Source: Phycisphaerae bacterium (lineage in GTDB: Bacteria > Planctomycetota > Phycisphaerae > UBA1845). Taken from it: DNA of 13,294 bases. Below are positions 1 through 6,627 of the stretch, in pieces (position 1 is the first letter of the stretch; every line of letters starts with the position of its first letter). The position numbers and the translations under genes were made by a program. The DNA is taken from assembly GCA_021604825.1 (NCBI GenBank), contig BQJS01000136.1, positions 1-13,294 of the forward strand, in the 5' to 3' direction. Under the pieces are notes generated by a model. It was not told the DNA's origin. It made no database searches and worked only from the letters and a program-made list of their open reading frames with translations.

Positions 1-645
1 CAAGTGCGTCCCCCGCATCGGCACCAACACCTTCAGCGATCGTTCGACCCCGCCGGCGACCAACCCCCGAGCCAACAATGGCAGCGATTCGTGAGGGTAC
101 ACCTCGCGATCCAGCCCAAAAGTCCCATCGCCTTCGCCGCCAAAATAGCTGAAGCACTTGAGTTCCAGGCGGCTACTACCCCACCGCAAATGCTTGAAGG
201 TCGCCCCGCACCATTCCTGACTCGACGTGACCATTTTGAATGGCTCCAAGGAGTCTCGCTTCATGAAAACCGTCGTCAGGTAGCGGTAATTGTAGTTTTC
301 GGTTGGGATCTCTTCAGCGATGTTGAATTTCAAGACCGGAACGCTATCGCCGCCAGATTCAGACGCCTTCACCCCGCTGACTCGATCCATCCATTGCCGA
401 TTGACCAGATGGACCCGCGTGAAGTTTCGTTTCTTTCCGTAAATGGATTCTTCAGCGTCGTAGTAACACATTTCGCTGAGACCATCGTCCCACCAATCCA
501 TGGTGCCAAACGTATTTTCCCCGTTTTGCGTCGCCTTTTCAGCCGACGATTGGGCGTACGACCCTTGAAGTAGCAGTGCAGCCGAAACGGCAATGGACAA
601 AGTCGCAATAAACAAAGTCTGGGTGCTGCGAAGTAAACGTGACAT
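1..645 (-). CDS. Exported protein of unknown function, partial (C-terminus beyond window)
   Basis: An open frame of 215 codons runs from an ATG at 645 to the first base of the window, so the C-terminus is missing. The start is well supported: a GGAGG Shine-Dalgarno (complement of 652-656) lies 6 nt upstream. The protein begins with a signal peptide (basic MSRLLR, hydrophobic residues 11-26, likely cleavage after Ala31 in SYA-QS), so it is exported to the periplasm or surface. The rest is soluble-looking, with clusters such as DWWDDGLSEMCYYDAEE (50-66), EEIPTENYNYRYLTT (111-125) and SSQEWCG (141-147). I do not recognise a catalytic motif; the composition suggests a beta-rich domain. It follows the HExxH lipoprotein gene by 81 bp on the same strand, so the two are probably co-transcribed. 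Plus-strand ORFs across this region are shadows. That it is a gene is clear; the function is unknown. Confidence 0.8.
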   Translation of the reverse strand, partial: MSRLLRSTQTLFIATLSIAVSAALLLQGSYAQSSAEKATQNGENTFGTMDWWDDGLSEMCYYDAEESIYGKKRNFTRVHLVNRQWMDRVSGVKASESGGDSVPVLKFNIAEEIPTENYNYRYLTTVFMKRDSLEPFKMVTSSQEWCGATFKHLRWGSSRLELKCFSYFGGEGDGTFGLDREVYPHESLPLLARGLVAGGVERSLKVLVPMRGTHL

Positions 646-726
646 GTGGGTCCTCCAATCGCCCGGAGGGACTTGGCCGCCCAAGTGACTGGTTTCGACC
701 GATCGCCTGGGTCGCCCTTCGAAATG

Positions 727-1713
727 CTATTGAGGCTTTCGGAATCCGACCAACTCGTAGAGATAGTCTCCGAATTCTGCTTCAAGGGTTTTGAGGTCGT
801 CGGTGATATAAGCTCTAAAAACGCTTTCACCGAAACTGGTCTTACCGCGGGCGGTTGGCTGAATTCGTGCGACCTTCGCCGCGTTTTCCAAATCACCGCT
901 GACAATCGCGTCCAGCATGTCTTGAAAACCGTCGGCGTACTTGCCGTCGTGCCCGTGACGTAGAAAACAAACGAGCGCCCACGCTTGGGCGTAATAGGTT
1001 TTGGTCAGGCGCGACCGCCCCTGGTTGACGATCCGCCCTGCGTCCGTCGCGAGAATTCCCCGCAGCGGCAAGATGGCATCCGTCGTCATGGCGTCGCGCA
1101 AAGCGTTGAGTCGAAAAGAGTTGCGTTGTGGCGTAAACCGCGCTTTTCCGCTGGGCAAATCGTACGATTCGCAATAGGTGGCCAGCCCTTCGTTCAACCA
1201 TGCGGGCAGTCTTGAGGAGAAATAGTTCGCAAAATATTGGTGCATCCCTTCGTGGGCGAGCACCGACAGCGTGTACGTCCGGCGGATGTAATACACGACG
1301 CATTCGTTGCCCACCGCGAAACCACCGGCTGATATCTTTCGAAGCACGGGGAATTGTTGCGGAAACTTCGACTTGGCGTACAGCTCCCATTGGGCTCGAT
1401 CGTTAAATACGAACGTTTGCAGCCGTTTGCCCGCACCAGATTCCGGAGCAGGCAAAAGCGAATCGTATTGATCGTAGGCGGCCTCCATGAATTCCGGCAA
1501 TGCAGCTTGTAGTTGGGCGTCCGTTAACGTCGAGTGAATATCGAAATGCTCAGTGCTGAGTTTGGTCCCTGCAATTCGGCCCAGCGACCACGGCTCCTGC
1601 TCAAACTGAACGACTTCGTCTTCACCAGTGGAACATCCGCCAACCGCGGCAGCAACTGCCACCAAGATCAAACACGAGGGAATCCAACGGTGCTGGCGTG
1701 TATGTTCGTTCAT
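727..1713 (-). CDS. Lipoprotein with gluzincin-type HExxH peptidase domain (DUF1570 / peptidase-MA-like)
   Basis: A 328-residue protein. The start was placed at the ATG at 1713 because residues 1-27 then form a lipoprotein signal peptide: a polar, basic N-region, a hydrophobic core (about 12-24) and a VGGC lipobox with Cys27. The frame stays open to an ATG at 1854, but the extra 47 residues are Arg-rich and not signal-like. Seen: HEGMH at 154-158 (HExxH zinc-binding motif, Glu155 the expected catalytic base) and NEGLATYCE from 174, whose Glu175 is in the usual place for the third ligand of gluzincins. The arrangement LAHEGMHQY...LPAWLNEGLA is typical of DUF1570/peptidase-MA-like proteins. It is probably a membrane-anchored metallopeptidase; its substrate is unknown. 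No strong Shine-Dalgarno is present (GGAA about 11 nt upstream). It is divergent from trxB and lies upstream of the edge gene on the same strand. Confidence 0.85.
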   Translation of the reverse strand: MNEHTRQHRWIPSCLILVAVAAAVGGCSTGEDEVVQFEQEPWSLGRIAGTKLSTEHFDIHSTLTDAQLQAALPEFMEAAYDQYDSLLPAPESGAGKRLQTFVFNDRAQWELYAKSKFPQQFPVLRKISAGGFAVGNECVVYYIRRTYTLSVLAHEGMHQYFANYFSSRLPAWLNEGLATYCESYDLPSGKARFTPQRNSFRLNALRDAMTTDAILPLRGILATDAGRIVNQGRSRLTKTYYAQAWALVCFLRHGHDGKYADGFQDMLDAIVSGDLENAAKVARIQPTARGKTSFGESVFRAYITDDLKTLEAEFGDYLYELVGFRKPQ

Positions 1714-1830
1714 CTTGGTGCGTTCCAGTTGTTTCAGGGCGTTTGTTTCAATTCGCTTACATATGCTCTGCCACATTGTGACCGCACGTCGTCGCCCTCG
1801 CAACCGAGAACCTCGGCATCTAAGCACGAG

Positions 1831-1859
1831 TTGGCAAGTGACGATTCGGCGCATATCCT
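1831..1859 (+). promoter_or_regulatory. Candidate sigma70-type promoter for trxB
   Basis: TTGGCA (1831-1836, 5/6 match to the -35 consensus), a 17-nt spacer, then TATCCT (1854-1859, 4/6 match to the -10). Transcription would begin near 1866 and leave a leader of about 44 nt before the trxB ATG. This was found by eye, and planctomycete promoter consensus may differ. Confidence 0.4.
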
Positions 1860-1909
1860 ACTGGCACAGTGGTCTAACCAAGAATCCTCAGCACAAGTGA
1901 CCCTTCACG

Positions 1910-2956
1910 ATGCCCGAGCAATCAAATAACAAAATCGAAAAAGTCGTTATCGTCGGATCAGGACCAGCCGGTTGGACGGCGGCGATCTATGCAGCCCGCG
2001 CGAGTCTCGATCCGCTCGTCTTTGCGGGACGCCCCAAGCAAATACCCAGCCTCGTTCTTCCCGGTGGACAATTAATGATGACCACCGATGTCGAAAACTA
2101 TCCTGGTTTCCCCGAAGGCGTGACTGGCCCGAAGATGATGGCTAAGTTCGAGCAGCAAGCCGTACGCTTCGGCACACGCATTCAAACCGACGACGGACAA
2201 TCGCCTGACGTATCGGATCCAGATGACGGTCATTCGTTCAAGTACCACGACTGTACGAAGGTCGATCTTTCCAAAAGTCCGTTTACCGTCTGGGGCGAAA
2301 ACGATGTTTGCGTCAAAGCCCACACCGTGATCATCGCAACCGGAGCGACGGCCAACTGGCTCGGTTTGGAAAACGAGCAGAAGCTCGCACGAAGCGGCGG
2401 CGGGGTCAGTGCTTGCGCCGTGTGCGATGGCGCGCTCCCGGTGTTTCGCGACAAGGAGTTGGGCGTCGTGGGTGGCGGCGATAGCGCTGTCGAAGAGGCG
2501 ACCCATCTAACAAAATTTGCGTCCAAGGTCTACATGATCCATCGCCGTGATGAACTGCGGGCCAGCAAGATCATGCAACAGCGGGCACTCGACAATCCCA
2601 AGATCGAAGTCCTTTGGAACAAGACGGTTGTCGATGTGCTGGGCGATCAGATGATTTCCGGCGTGCGCTTATCGGACACGCAAACCAATGAAGAATCCGA
2701 GTTGGCATTGGGTGGTTTGTTCATGGCCATCGGTCACACACCTGCGACTGGTTTCCTCGACGGTCAACTGGAACTGGACGAAAAGCGCTATATCAAATTA
2801 GCCGACCCATATCGATCGACGACCAGCGTTGATGGTGTTTTTGCGTCGGGCGATTGCGTTGATTCGGTTTATCGGCAGGCGATCACGGCGGCTGGCATGG
2901 GCTGCAAATCCGCACTCGATGCAGAGACGTGGTTGGCCGACCATGGGATCGAATAG
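1910..2956 (+). CDS. trxB: Thioredoxin reductase (NADPH, FAD flavoprotein)
   Basis: A 348-residue cytoplasmic flavoenzyme that uses NADPH to reduce thioredoxin, supplying electrons for disulfide reduction and oxidative-stress defence. Seen in order: FAD-binding GSGPAG (16-21); GGQLMMTTDVENYPGFPEG (52-70), a standard TrxR stretch; ATGA (143-146); redox-active CAVC (169-172) followed by DGA; NADPH-binding VVGGGDSAVEEA (186-197) and HRRDELRASK (211-220); and a C-terminal FASGDC FAD motif. It is somewhat longer than the usual 310-320 residues because of a short N-terminal extension and an acidic insertion around 93-113 (DDGQSPDVSDPDDGHS). No clear Shine-Dalgarno precedes the ATG at 1910, but FAD-motif placement supports this start. 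The gene is divergent from the HExxH lipoprotein. No thioredoxin gene is in the window. Confidence 0.95.
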   Translation: MPEQSNNKIEKVVIVGSGPAGWTAAIYAARASLDPLVFAGRPKQIPSLVLPGGQLMMTTDVENYPGFPEGVTGPKMMAKFEQQAVRFGTRIQTDDGQSPDVSDPDDGHSFKYHDCTKVDLSKSPFTVWGENDVCVKAHTVIIATGATANWLGLENEQKLARSGGGVSACAVCDGALPVFRDKELGVVGGGDSAVEEATHLTKFASKVYMIHRRDELRASKIMQQRALDNPKIEVLWNKTVVDVLGDQMISGVRLSDTQTNEESELALGGLFMAIGHTPATGFLDGQLELDEKRYIKLADPYRSTTSVDGVFASGDCVDSVYRQAITAAGMGCKSALDAETWLADHGIE

Positions 2957-3060
2957 AGGCATTGAACCACCGCTTAATCGATCATTAATCATCTTAGTTC
3001 TTGATCCAATGGGGATATCACCTCTACACTACAGTGGCTGGGGATTGGGTTTCAATCGGC

Positions 3061-3076
3061 TTGGCTGATTGGCTGA
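3061..3076 (+). repeat. Short perfect tandem repeat downstream of trxB
   Basis: Two adjacent copies of TTGGCTGA (3061-3068 and 3069-3076) in the spacer between trxB and the HNH gene. An arm CAATC at 3053-3057 can pair with GATTG at 3067-3071, giving a weak 5-bp hairpin with no T-run. No convincing trxB terminator is visible. The repeat is probably slippage-derived. Confidence 0.4.
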
Positions 3077-3122
3077 TACCTTGGCGATGTTATGGCGGTT
3101 AAGTTATCGGGCGTGATTGATG

Positions 3123-3131
3123 TGGTATAAT
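3123..3131 (+). promoter_or_regulatory. Extended -10 promoter for the HNH gene
   Basis: TGGTATAAT is a perfect TGn-TATAAT extended -10 element. The -35 region is poor (TTATCG at 3104-3109), which is common with extended -10 promoters. Predicted transcription start is near 3138, giving a leader of about 110 nt before the HNH start codon at 3251. Confidence 0.55.
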
Positions 3132-3188
3132 CAAGCTCAACTGGAGGTGACGTTTTCCCATCGAGCGGAACGAACAAATCAAGGTCGC

Positions 3189-3272
3189 ATGACAACCGCA
3201 GCGCCAGTGCCCGCAATGGGCATCACTCCAAAGGAGGTGGCGGTGCGGCGGTGGCTGTACATTCTGGCCTAA
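3189..3272 (+). other. Possible 27-codon leader ORF, or displaced N-terminus, overlapping the HNH start
   Basis: An ATG at 3189 opens a 27-codon frame ending with TAA at 3270-3272. It begins MTTAAPVPAMGITPKEVAV and overlaps the first 22 nt of the HNH frame in another phase. A weak AAGG lies 5 nt upstream of its ATG. It also contains the strongest Shine-Dalgarno of the region. It could be a translationally coupled leader, a chance ORF, or the true HNH N-terminus separated by a one-base indel in the G/C-rich run near 3238-3254. Nothing in the sequence decides between these. Confidence 0.25.
3230..3240 (+). promoter_or_regulatory. Strong Shine-Dalgarno for the HNH gene, oddly spaced
   Basis: AAAGGAGGTGG is a near-perfect anti-16S complement. 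Its GGAGG core (3233-3237) is 13 nt from the in-frame GTG at 3251, longer than optimal. It is 5 nt from a GTG at 3243 that is in the frame of the short leader ORF, not the HNH frame. It supports initiation around 3243-3251 over the later ATG at 3287, which has no Shine-Dalgarno. Confidence 0.6.
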
Positions 3273-3895
3273 ATTCCAGTGTGTTGATGCTCAACGCCCA
3301 CTACATGGCCCTTCGCATCATTTCAGCGAAGCGGGCGTTTTCCCTTCTCTTCAAGCAGAACCAACACGACGAACAAGTCGCGGAAATCGTCCACGTCGAA
3401 AAGGGTCAGTACGTCTCGTACGACTTCGAGGATTGGGCTGAGCTGAGTCGATTCCGAAAAGAGTTTGAGCCGTCAGAGCATGACTGGATTCGCACGGTCC
3501 GTTTTGATATTGCGGTTCCGCGTATTATCCGGGTGCTGACCTACAATCGTTTGCCGCGTCAGTCAGTCAAGTTCAACCGACGCAATATCTACGCGCGCGA
3601 TCGCAATCGCTGCCAATACTGCGGTAAGAAATTCAACACGTCCGAGCTAAGCCTGGACCACGTTGTCCCAAGATCACAAAACGGTGAAGCGTCGTGGACC
3701 AATATCGTGTGCTGCTGCCTGAAATGCAACGTCAAGAAAGGCGGCAGAACACCTGCGCAGGCCAACATGAAACTGACCACCGTCCCGGTCAAGCCGAAGC
3801 AAAGTCCGGTGGTCAATATCAAGTTATCCGAAGCCAAATACAGCTCGTGGAAGCACTTCCTCGACCATGCATATTGGAATGTGGAATTGACCTAG
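3251..3895 (+). CDS. HNH endonuclease family protein
   Basis: 214 residues from a GTG start. The C-terminal half carries a zinc-stabilised HNH (beta-beta-alpha metal) nuclease domain: RCQYCGKKF with CxxC at 121-124, SLDHVVPRS with Asp136-His137, Asn151 in WTNIV, and a second Cys pair C156/C159 in CLKCN, followed by KKGGRTP. The N-terminal part (VLMLNAHYMALRIISAKRAF, 11-30; VEKGQYVSYDFEDW, 49-62; IAVPRIIRVLTYNRLPRQ, 87-104) is a conserved extension I associate with a widespread planctomycete HNH protein that is not linked to restriction or phage genes. Its cellular role is not known to me; the fold predicts DNA nicking or cleavage. The GTG is the first start codon in this frame after the stop at 3128-3130. 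It is followed 101 bp later by the zinc-ribbon gene on the same strand. Confidence 0.85.
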   Translation: MAVHSGLNSSVLMLNAHYMALRIISAKRAFSLLFKQNQHDEQVAEIVHVEKGQYVSYDFEDWAELSRFRKEFEPSEHDWIRTVRFDIAVPRIIRVLTYNRLPRQSVKFNRRNIYARDRNRCQYCGKKFNTSELSLDHVVPRSQNGEASWTNIVCCCLKCNVKKGGRTPAQANMKLTTVPVKPKQSPVVNIKLSEAKYSSWKHFLDHAYWNVELT

Positions 3896-3948
3896 AGCGT
3901 CTACGCTTCGCTAAGTTCCACGGCGGCGGTCTGGCCACGGCTTTGTTT

Positions 3949-3964
3949 TCGCAATGCGTTGCGA
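3949..3964. repeat. Short inverted repeat between HNH and zinc-ribbon genes
   Basis: TCGCAA (3949-3954), loop TGCG, TTGCGA (3959-3964): a perfect 6-bp-arm hairpin in the 101-bp spacer. No T-run follows on the plus strand, so it is a poor terminator. It could be an operator or part of the leader of the next gene, or chance. Confidence 0.3.
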
Positions 3965-3996
3965 TTCGAGCGTGCCCGCTATGAAGTGAATCATCA

Positions 3997-4509
3997 ATGC
4001 GTCAGAAATTCAAAATAGGCATCGCTATTCTTATGGCCGCGGCTGGCGTGGGTATTCTTGCAATCGAATCGGGCAGATACCTCAATTCACCGTTTGGAAT
4101 AGGCGTCGCATCGCCCTCGCCCTTCTGGATTGGTGGCACCGCAATAGGTGATGTTTGGTTCCAGTATGGATATATGAGTGACTCAGCGGGAGTCCGGGTC
4201 AACCGCCGATTCAAGTCGCCGAGAGACGATGCGCAAGTTTTCATTGGAATTAATAAGGCCGGATTCAAAATTCAGATTTGGAAGAATCCTGTTGGCTTCG
4301 AATTCAGCATGCCCCCACTCGTTTATTCAGTGATTCTGATTCCGTATCCCATGTTGCTATTCGTAAGATTCGTTCGAGGCATGAAATCAAGAAAGAAATT
4401 TGCAGAAGGTTCGTGCGAGAAATGCGGCTATGACATCCACCTCAATGAAAGTGGAACGTGCCCCGAGTGCGGAACGCCGATCACCGGGCGCGAAAGTCAA
4501 ACCACTTGA
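3997..4509 (+). CDS. Small membrane protein with C-terminal zinc ribbon
   Basis: 170 residues. There is an N-terminal transmembrane segment at about 7-24 (IGIAILMAAAGVGILAI) and a second hydrophobic segment at about 106-126. Between them lies a domain of about 80 residues containing WFQYGYMSDSAGVRVNRRF. The C-terminal tail is a four-Cys zinc ribbon (C140, C143, C155, C158: CEKCGYD...CPECGTP). The CxxCGYD...CPECG ending on small membrane proteins is common in Phycisphaerae, often in several paralogues per genome. The ribbon probably faces the cytoplasm, where it could bind zinc or a partner. The function is unknown. The ATG at 3997 follows only a weak purine stretch (GAAGTGAA), so the start is moderately certain. 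It converges with the EEP gene, leaving a 54-bp gap with no clear terminator. Confidence 0.75.
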   Translation: MRQKFKIGIAILMAAAGVGILAIESGRYLNSPFGIGVASPSPFWIGGTAIGDVWFQYGYMSDSAGVRVNRRFKSPRDDAQVFIGINKAGFKIQIWKNPVGFEFSMPPLVYSVILIPYPMLLFVRFVRGMKSRKKFAEGSCEKCGYDIHLNESGTCPECGTPITGRESQTT

Positions 4510-4563
4510 GCCTAGACAAATCTGGGTTGACGTTGCTGCAAGCTGATCAAGTTAAGCGCCGCA

Positions 4564-6627
4564 TTATGGATTGGCACTGAGCATCGGTTGCCACATCCAG
4601 AAGTCCATCAGGTCGACATCGCCGTCGGAGTTGAAGTCGAATGCGGTGATGCAGAGGGTTTCGGCGCAGTTGCTTAGGTCCGGGTTGGGGGCTAGGCCCG
4701 GTCCTGCGAAACAATTGGCGTAGGCGGTGTAGTCGTTGATTGTCATCTCCCCGTCGGCGTCGAAGTCACCGAGAATGACTGTGTCGCATTCGTCGGGCAG
4801 TTGGTTCTTGTTGCAATCGTTTTCACCATCGACGAGGTATGACACCGTCAAGTCAACGTAGTTGAATCCGCCGCATTGATTGACGTTGACGGCTGAGCTT
4901 CCGAGGATATCGAAATTGGCGTCGCCGCCGTTGACGATCGAATTGAAGGTGGCGACTGGTATCACGAGCGATCGCTGTTCGGGCGTACACTGCTGGGCGT
5001 CTCCGAAAACATTGTCGATCAAGTTCCCGTTAAGAAACACGGTTAGGAATTCACTGGCTTGCCCGAAGTCTGCAAAACTCTCCATGTCAATTTTCACGTC
5101 GCTGAAAGCAACCGGTGCGTTTGGAATCTCGAATTCCTGAGGCACGATAAATCCGATGGGCAGAAGTTGCCCTGAATTGGCGGAAAATGTGGTTACGTCA
5201 AGTTCGCAGTCATCGGGCACACCCGATGCGTTGCAGTCCGTAGACAACCCTAGATCCAAATCGCACACGTCCAGCCAGCCATTCCCATTGCAATCGATAC
5301 CTTCGCCGCATTCGTCAGGAACGTCGGTATTGTTGCAATCGCGACTGGTCCCCTCGGCGATGTCGCACTCGTCTGGTATGGCGTTGTTGTTGCAATCGTC
5401 GCTGTCGTTGGTGAACAAGTCGACCGCATCGTCGATGCCATTGCTGTTGCAGTCCGAGCCCGTGATGCACTCATCGGGAACGCCGTCTCCATTGGCGTCG
5501 GGACTCTGCCCGTCAGCGATGTCGCATTCATCCGGTACGCCATTACCGTTGCAATCGTCAGAAGATCCTGCCGAAATGTCATTGGGGTCGGCGATGCCGT
5601 TGTCGTTGCAATCGAGAAACAACCGCAAGTCCATCACGATCGGAAGGTGGTCGGCTGTCACGTTGGGTGTGGTGTCGTTCGATTGCACACCGGCGGTTGC
5701 CAATTGCGATCCGCTCATGTTCAGTGTGTTGAAAACAAAGTTGGCGCCAGGCATCACGGCACTATCTGTGTAGATGAACCGATCGAGGCGCGACGACGGG
5801 TTGGTGTTGCTGGGCCATGTATCCGGATCGAACGTAAACGGATCAAGCGGCGTCAGATCGGTGACGAACGAACTATCCCAATCACCTGCGACATCCGGAC
5901 CGAAGGTCGTGTTGTCGAAAATGTCTCCGGTGACCAGCGTGTTCTCCGGACCGGGCCCGCCTACGAGATTAAAATCGCCAAGTGCGATCATCGGCGTGCC
6001 GGGTGCGAGGGTGACATCCCCACCCGGCATGCGGGCGTCGCCCATCCAAGAGGCAATGGCATCGGCGCTGCGCTGTCGGAGGTCATCTTCGGTGCCCTGA
6101 GAATTGCAACATTTCAGATGAACGCCCATCAGGTAGACATCGACCGGATAGGTGTCGTCGGGCAGGTCGGCCAGCGCGATCGTCACGCCCCGCGTCGCCG
6201 AAAACGGAATCGTGTCCTGCAATTGCATGGTCAACGGAAAGCGCGACGCAATCACGGTGCGAATCACCGTGGGTTGGCCGCCATGAATTTCCCACTCGCC
6301 AGCACCGTAAGGAAGAATCGAATCCAACCGAGCGGGGATCTGATTCTCAGCCGCATCGCTGTCGATTTCTTGAAAGACAATAATATCCGGAGAAAGTGCT
6401 TGCAGCACTCGGGCGAACGCTGCGTCGCGCGATGCGTCGGTGATGAAATTGGCTTCGACGTTGTAGCTGACAATCCGAACGTCGAGTGGGTCGATCTTGC
6501 TGAAATCCCCGACGCTCGGGTCAAACGCATACGCCGGCTGTAGATTTTGCGCCAGCAACCCAAGACTGAGTATCCAGGCGCATAAACTAACCAAGTTCAA
6601 TTTTGGCGCACTAGAACGCCTTCGCAT
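4564..6627 (-). CDS. Secreted endonuclease/exonuclease/phosphatase-family protein with Ca-binding repeats and dockerin-like C-terminus
   Basis: 687 residues. A GAGGGGA Shine-Dalgarno about 8 nt upstream fixes the ATG at 6627. A signal peptide (about 1-34, cleavage after AYA) indicates export. Residues 48-335 form an EEP (DNase I-like) phosphodiesterase domain with its usual residues in place: Asn56 (SYNVEAN), Glu87 (FQEID), His170 (GVHLK), Asp218 and Asn220 (GDFN), Asp282 (SSRLDRFIY), Asp326-His327 (TADHLP). The substrate could be DNA, nucleotides or another phosphodiester. Residues 338-475 hold eight DCNxNxxPDEC-type repeats. Residues about 476-600 form an unnamed module also present in the astacin-like gene at 9907-12207. 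A ninth repeat (604-614) and two EF-hand-like loops (DFDADGEMTINDY, 621-633; DFNSDGDVDLMDF, 664-676) end the protein like a type I dockerin. It is probably an extracellular, calcium-stabilised enzyme. Confidence 0.9.
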   Translation of the reverse strand: MRRRSSAPKLNLVSLCAWILSLGLLAQNLQPAYAFDPSVGDFSKIDPLDVRIVSYNVEANFITDASRDAAFARVLQALSPDIIVFQEIDSDAAENQIPARLDSILPYGAGEWEIHGGQPTVIRTVIASRFPLTMQLQDTIPFSATRGVTIALADLPDDTYPVDVYLMGVHLKCCNSQGTEDDLRQRSADAIASWMGDARMPGGDVTLAPGTPMIALGDFNLVGGPGPENTLVTGDIFDNTTFGPDVAGDWDSSFVTDLTPLDPFTFDPDTWPSNTNPSSRLDRFIYTDSAVMPGANFVFNTLNMSGSQLATAGVQSNDTTPNVTADHLPIVMDLRLFLDCNDNGIADPNDISAGSSDDCNGNGVPDECDIADGQSPDANGDGVPDECITGSDCNSNGIDDAVDLFTNDSDDCNNNAIPDECDIAEGTSRDCNNTDVPDECGEGIDCNGNGWLDVCDLDLGLSTDCNASGVPDDCELDVTTFSANSGQLLPIGFIVPQEFEIPNAPVAFSDVKIDMESFADFGQASEFLTVFLNGNLIDNVFGDAQQCTPEQRSLVIPVATFNSIVNGGDANFDILGSSAVNVNQCGGFNYVDLTVSYLVDGENDCNKNQLPDECDTVILGDFDADGEMTINDYTAYANCFAGPGLAPNPDLSNCAETLCITAFDFNSDGDVDLMDFWMWQPMLSANP
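5188..5613 (-). repeat. Tandem coding repeats, DCNxNxxPDEC type (Ca-binding, Cys-paired)
   Basis: Within the EEP gene, residues 338-480 contain eight imperfect units spaced about 15-19 residues apart, each with an Asp/Asn-rich loop (D-C-N-x-N-x-x-x-D) and usually a second Cys three residues later (PDEC). Examples are DCNGNGVPDECDI at 358, DANGDGVPDEC at 377 and DCNNNAIPDECDI at 411. The spacing of acidic and amide side chains resembles thrombospondin type 3 / EF-hand calcium loops. The paired Cys would form disulfides after export. They probably act as a rigid Ca-dependent spacer between the catalytic head and the C-terminal modules. Confidence 0.75.

Noticed and set aside
4..573. 189-codon plus-strand ORF at the left edge
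   Set aside because: It is antisense to the exported-protein gene (645 to 1, minus), which has a clear Shine-Dalgarno, a signal peptide and protein-like composition; the plus-strand translation is His/Arg/Pro-rich and featureless.
671..686. Hairpin ACTTGG-CCGC-CCAAGT between the two left-hand genes as a terminator
   Set aside because: The stem is only 6 bp with no T-run on either side, and the two genes are co-oriented and close, which fits read-through.
1714..1854. 47-residue N-terminal extension of the HExxH lipoprotein
   Set aside because: A lipobox-containing signal peptide starts exactly at the internal ATG at 1713; the extension is Arg-rich and not signal-like.
3251..3895. HNH protein as part of a restriction, phage or CRISPR system
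   Set aside because: No methyltransferase, phage, cas or toxin-antitoxin gene is nearby; the neighbours are trxB and a small membrane protein.
3891..3905. Similarity between CTAGAGCGTCTAC here and CTAGAGCATCTAC near 6827 as a dispersed repeat
   Set aside because: It is only 13 bp with one mismatch, and no further similarity extends on either side; chance is the simpler explanation.
5647..6543. 298-codon plus-strand ORF opposite the EEP gene
   Set aside because: It is antisense to the EEP catalytic domain, whose motifs are all intact; the Arg/His/Gly-rich translation is typical of a shadow frame.
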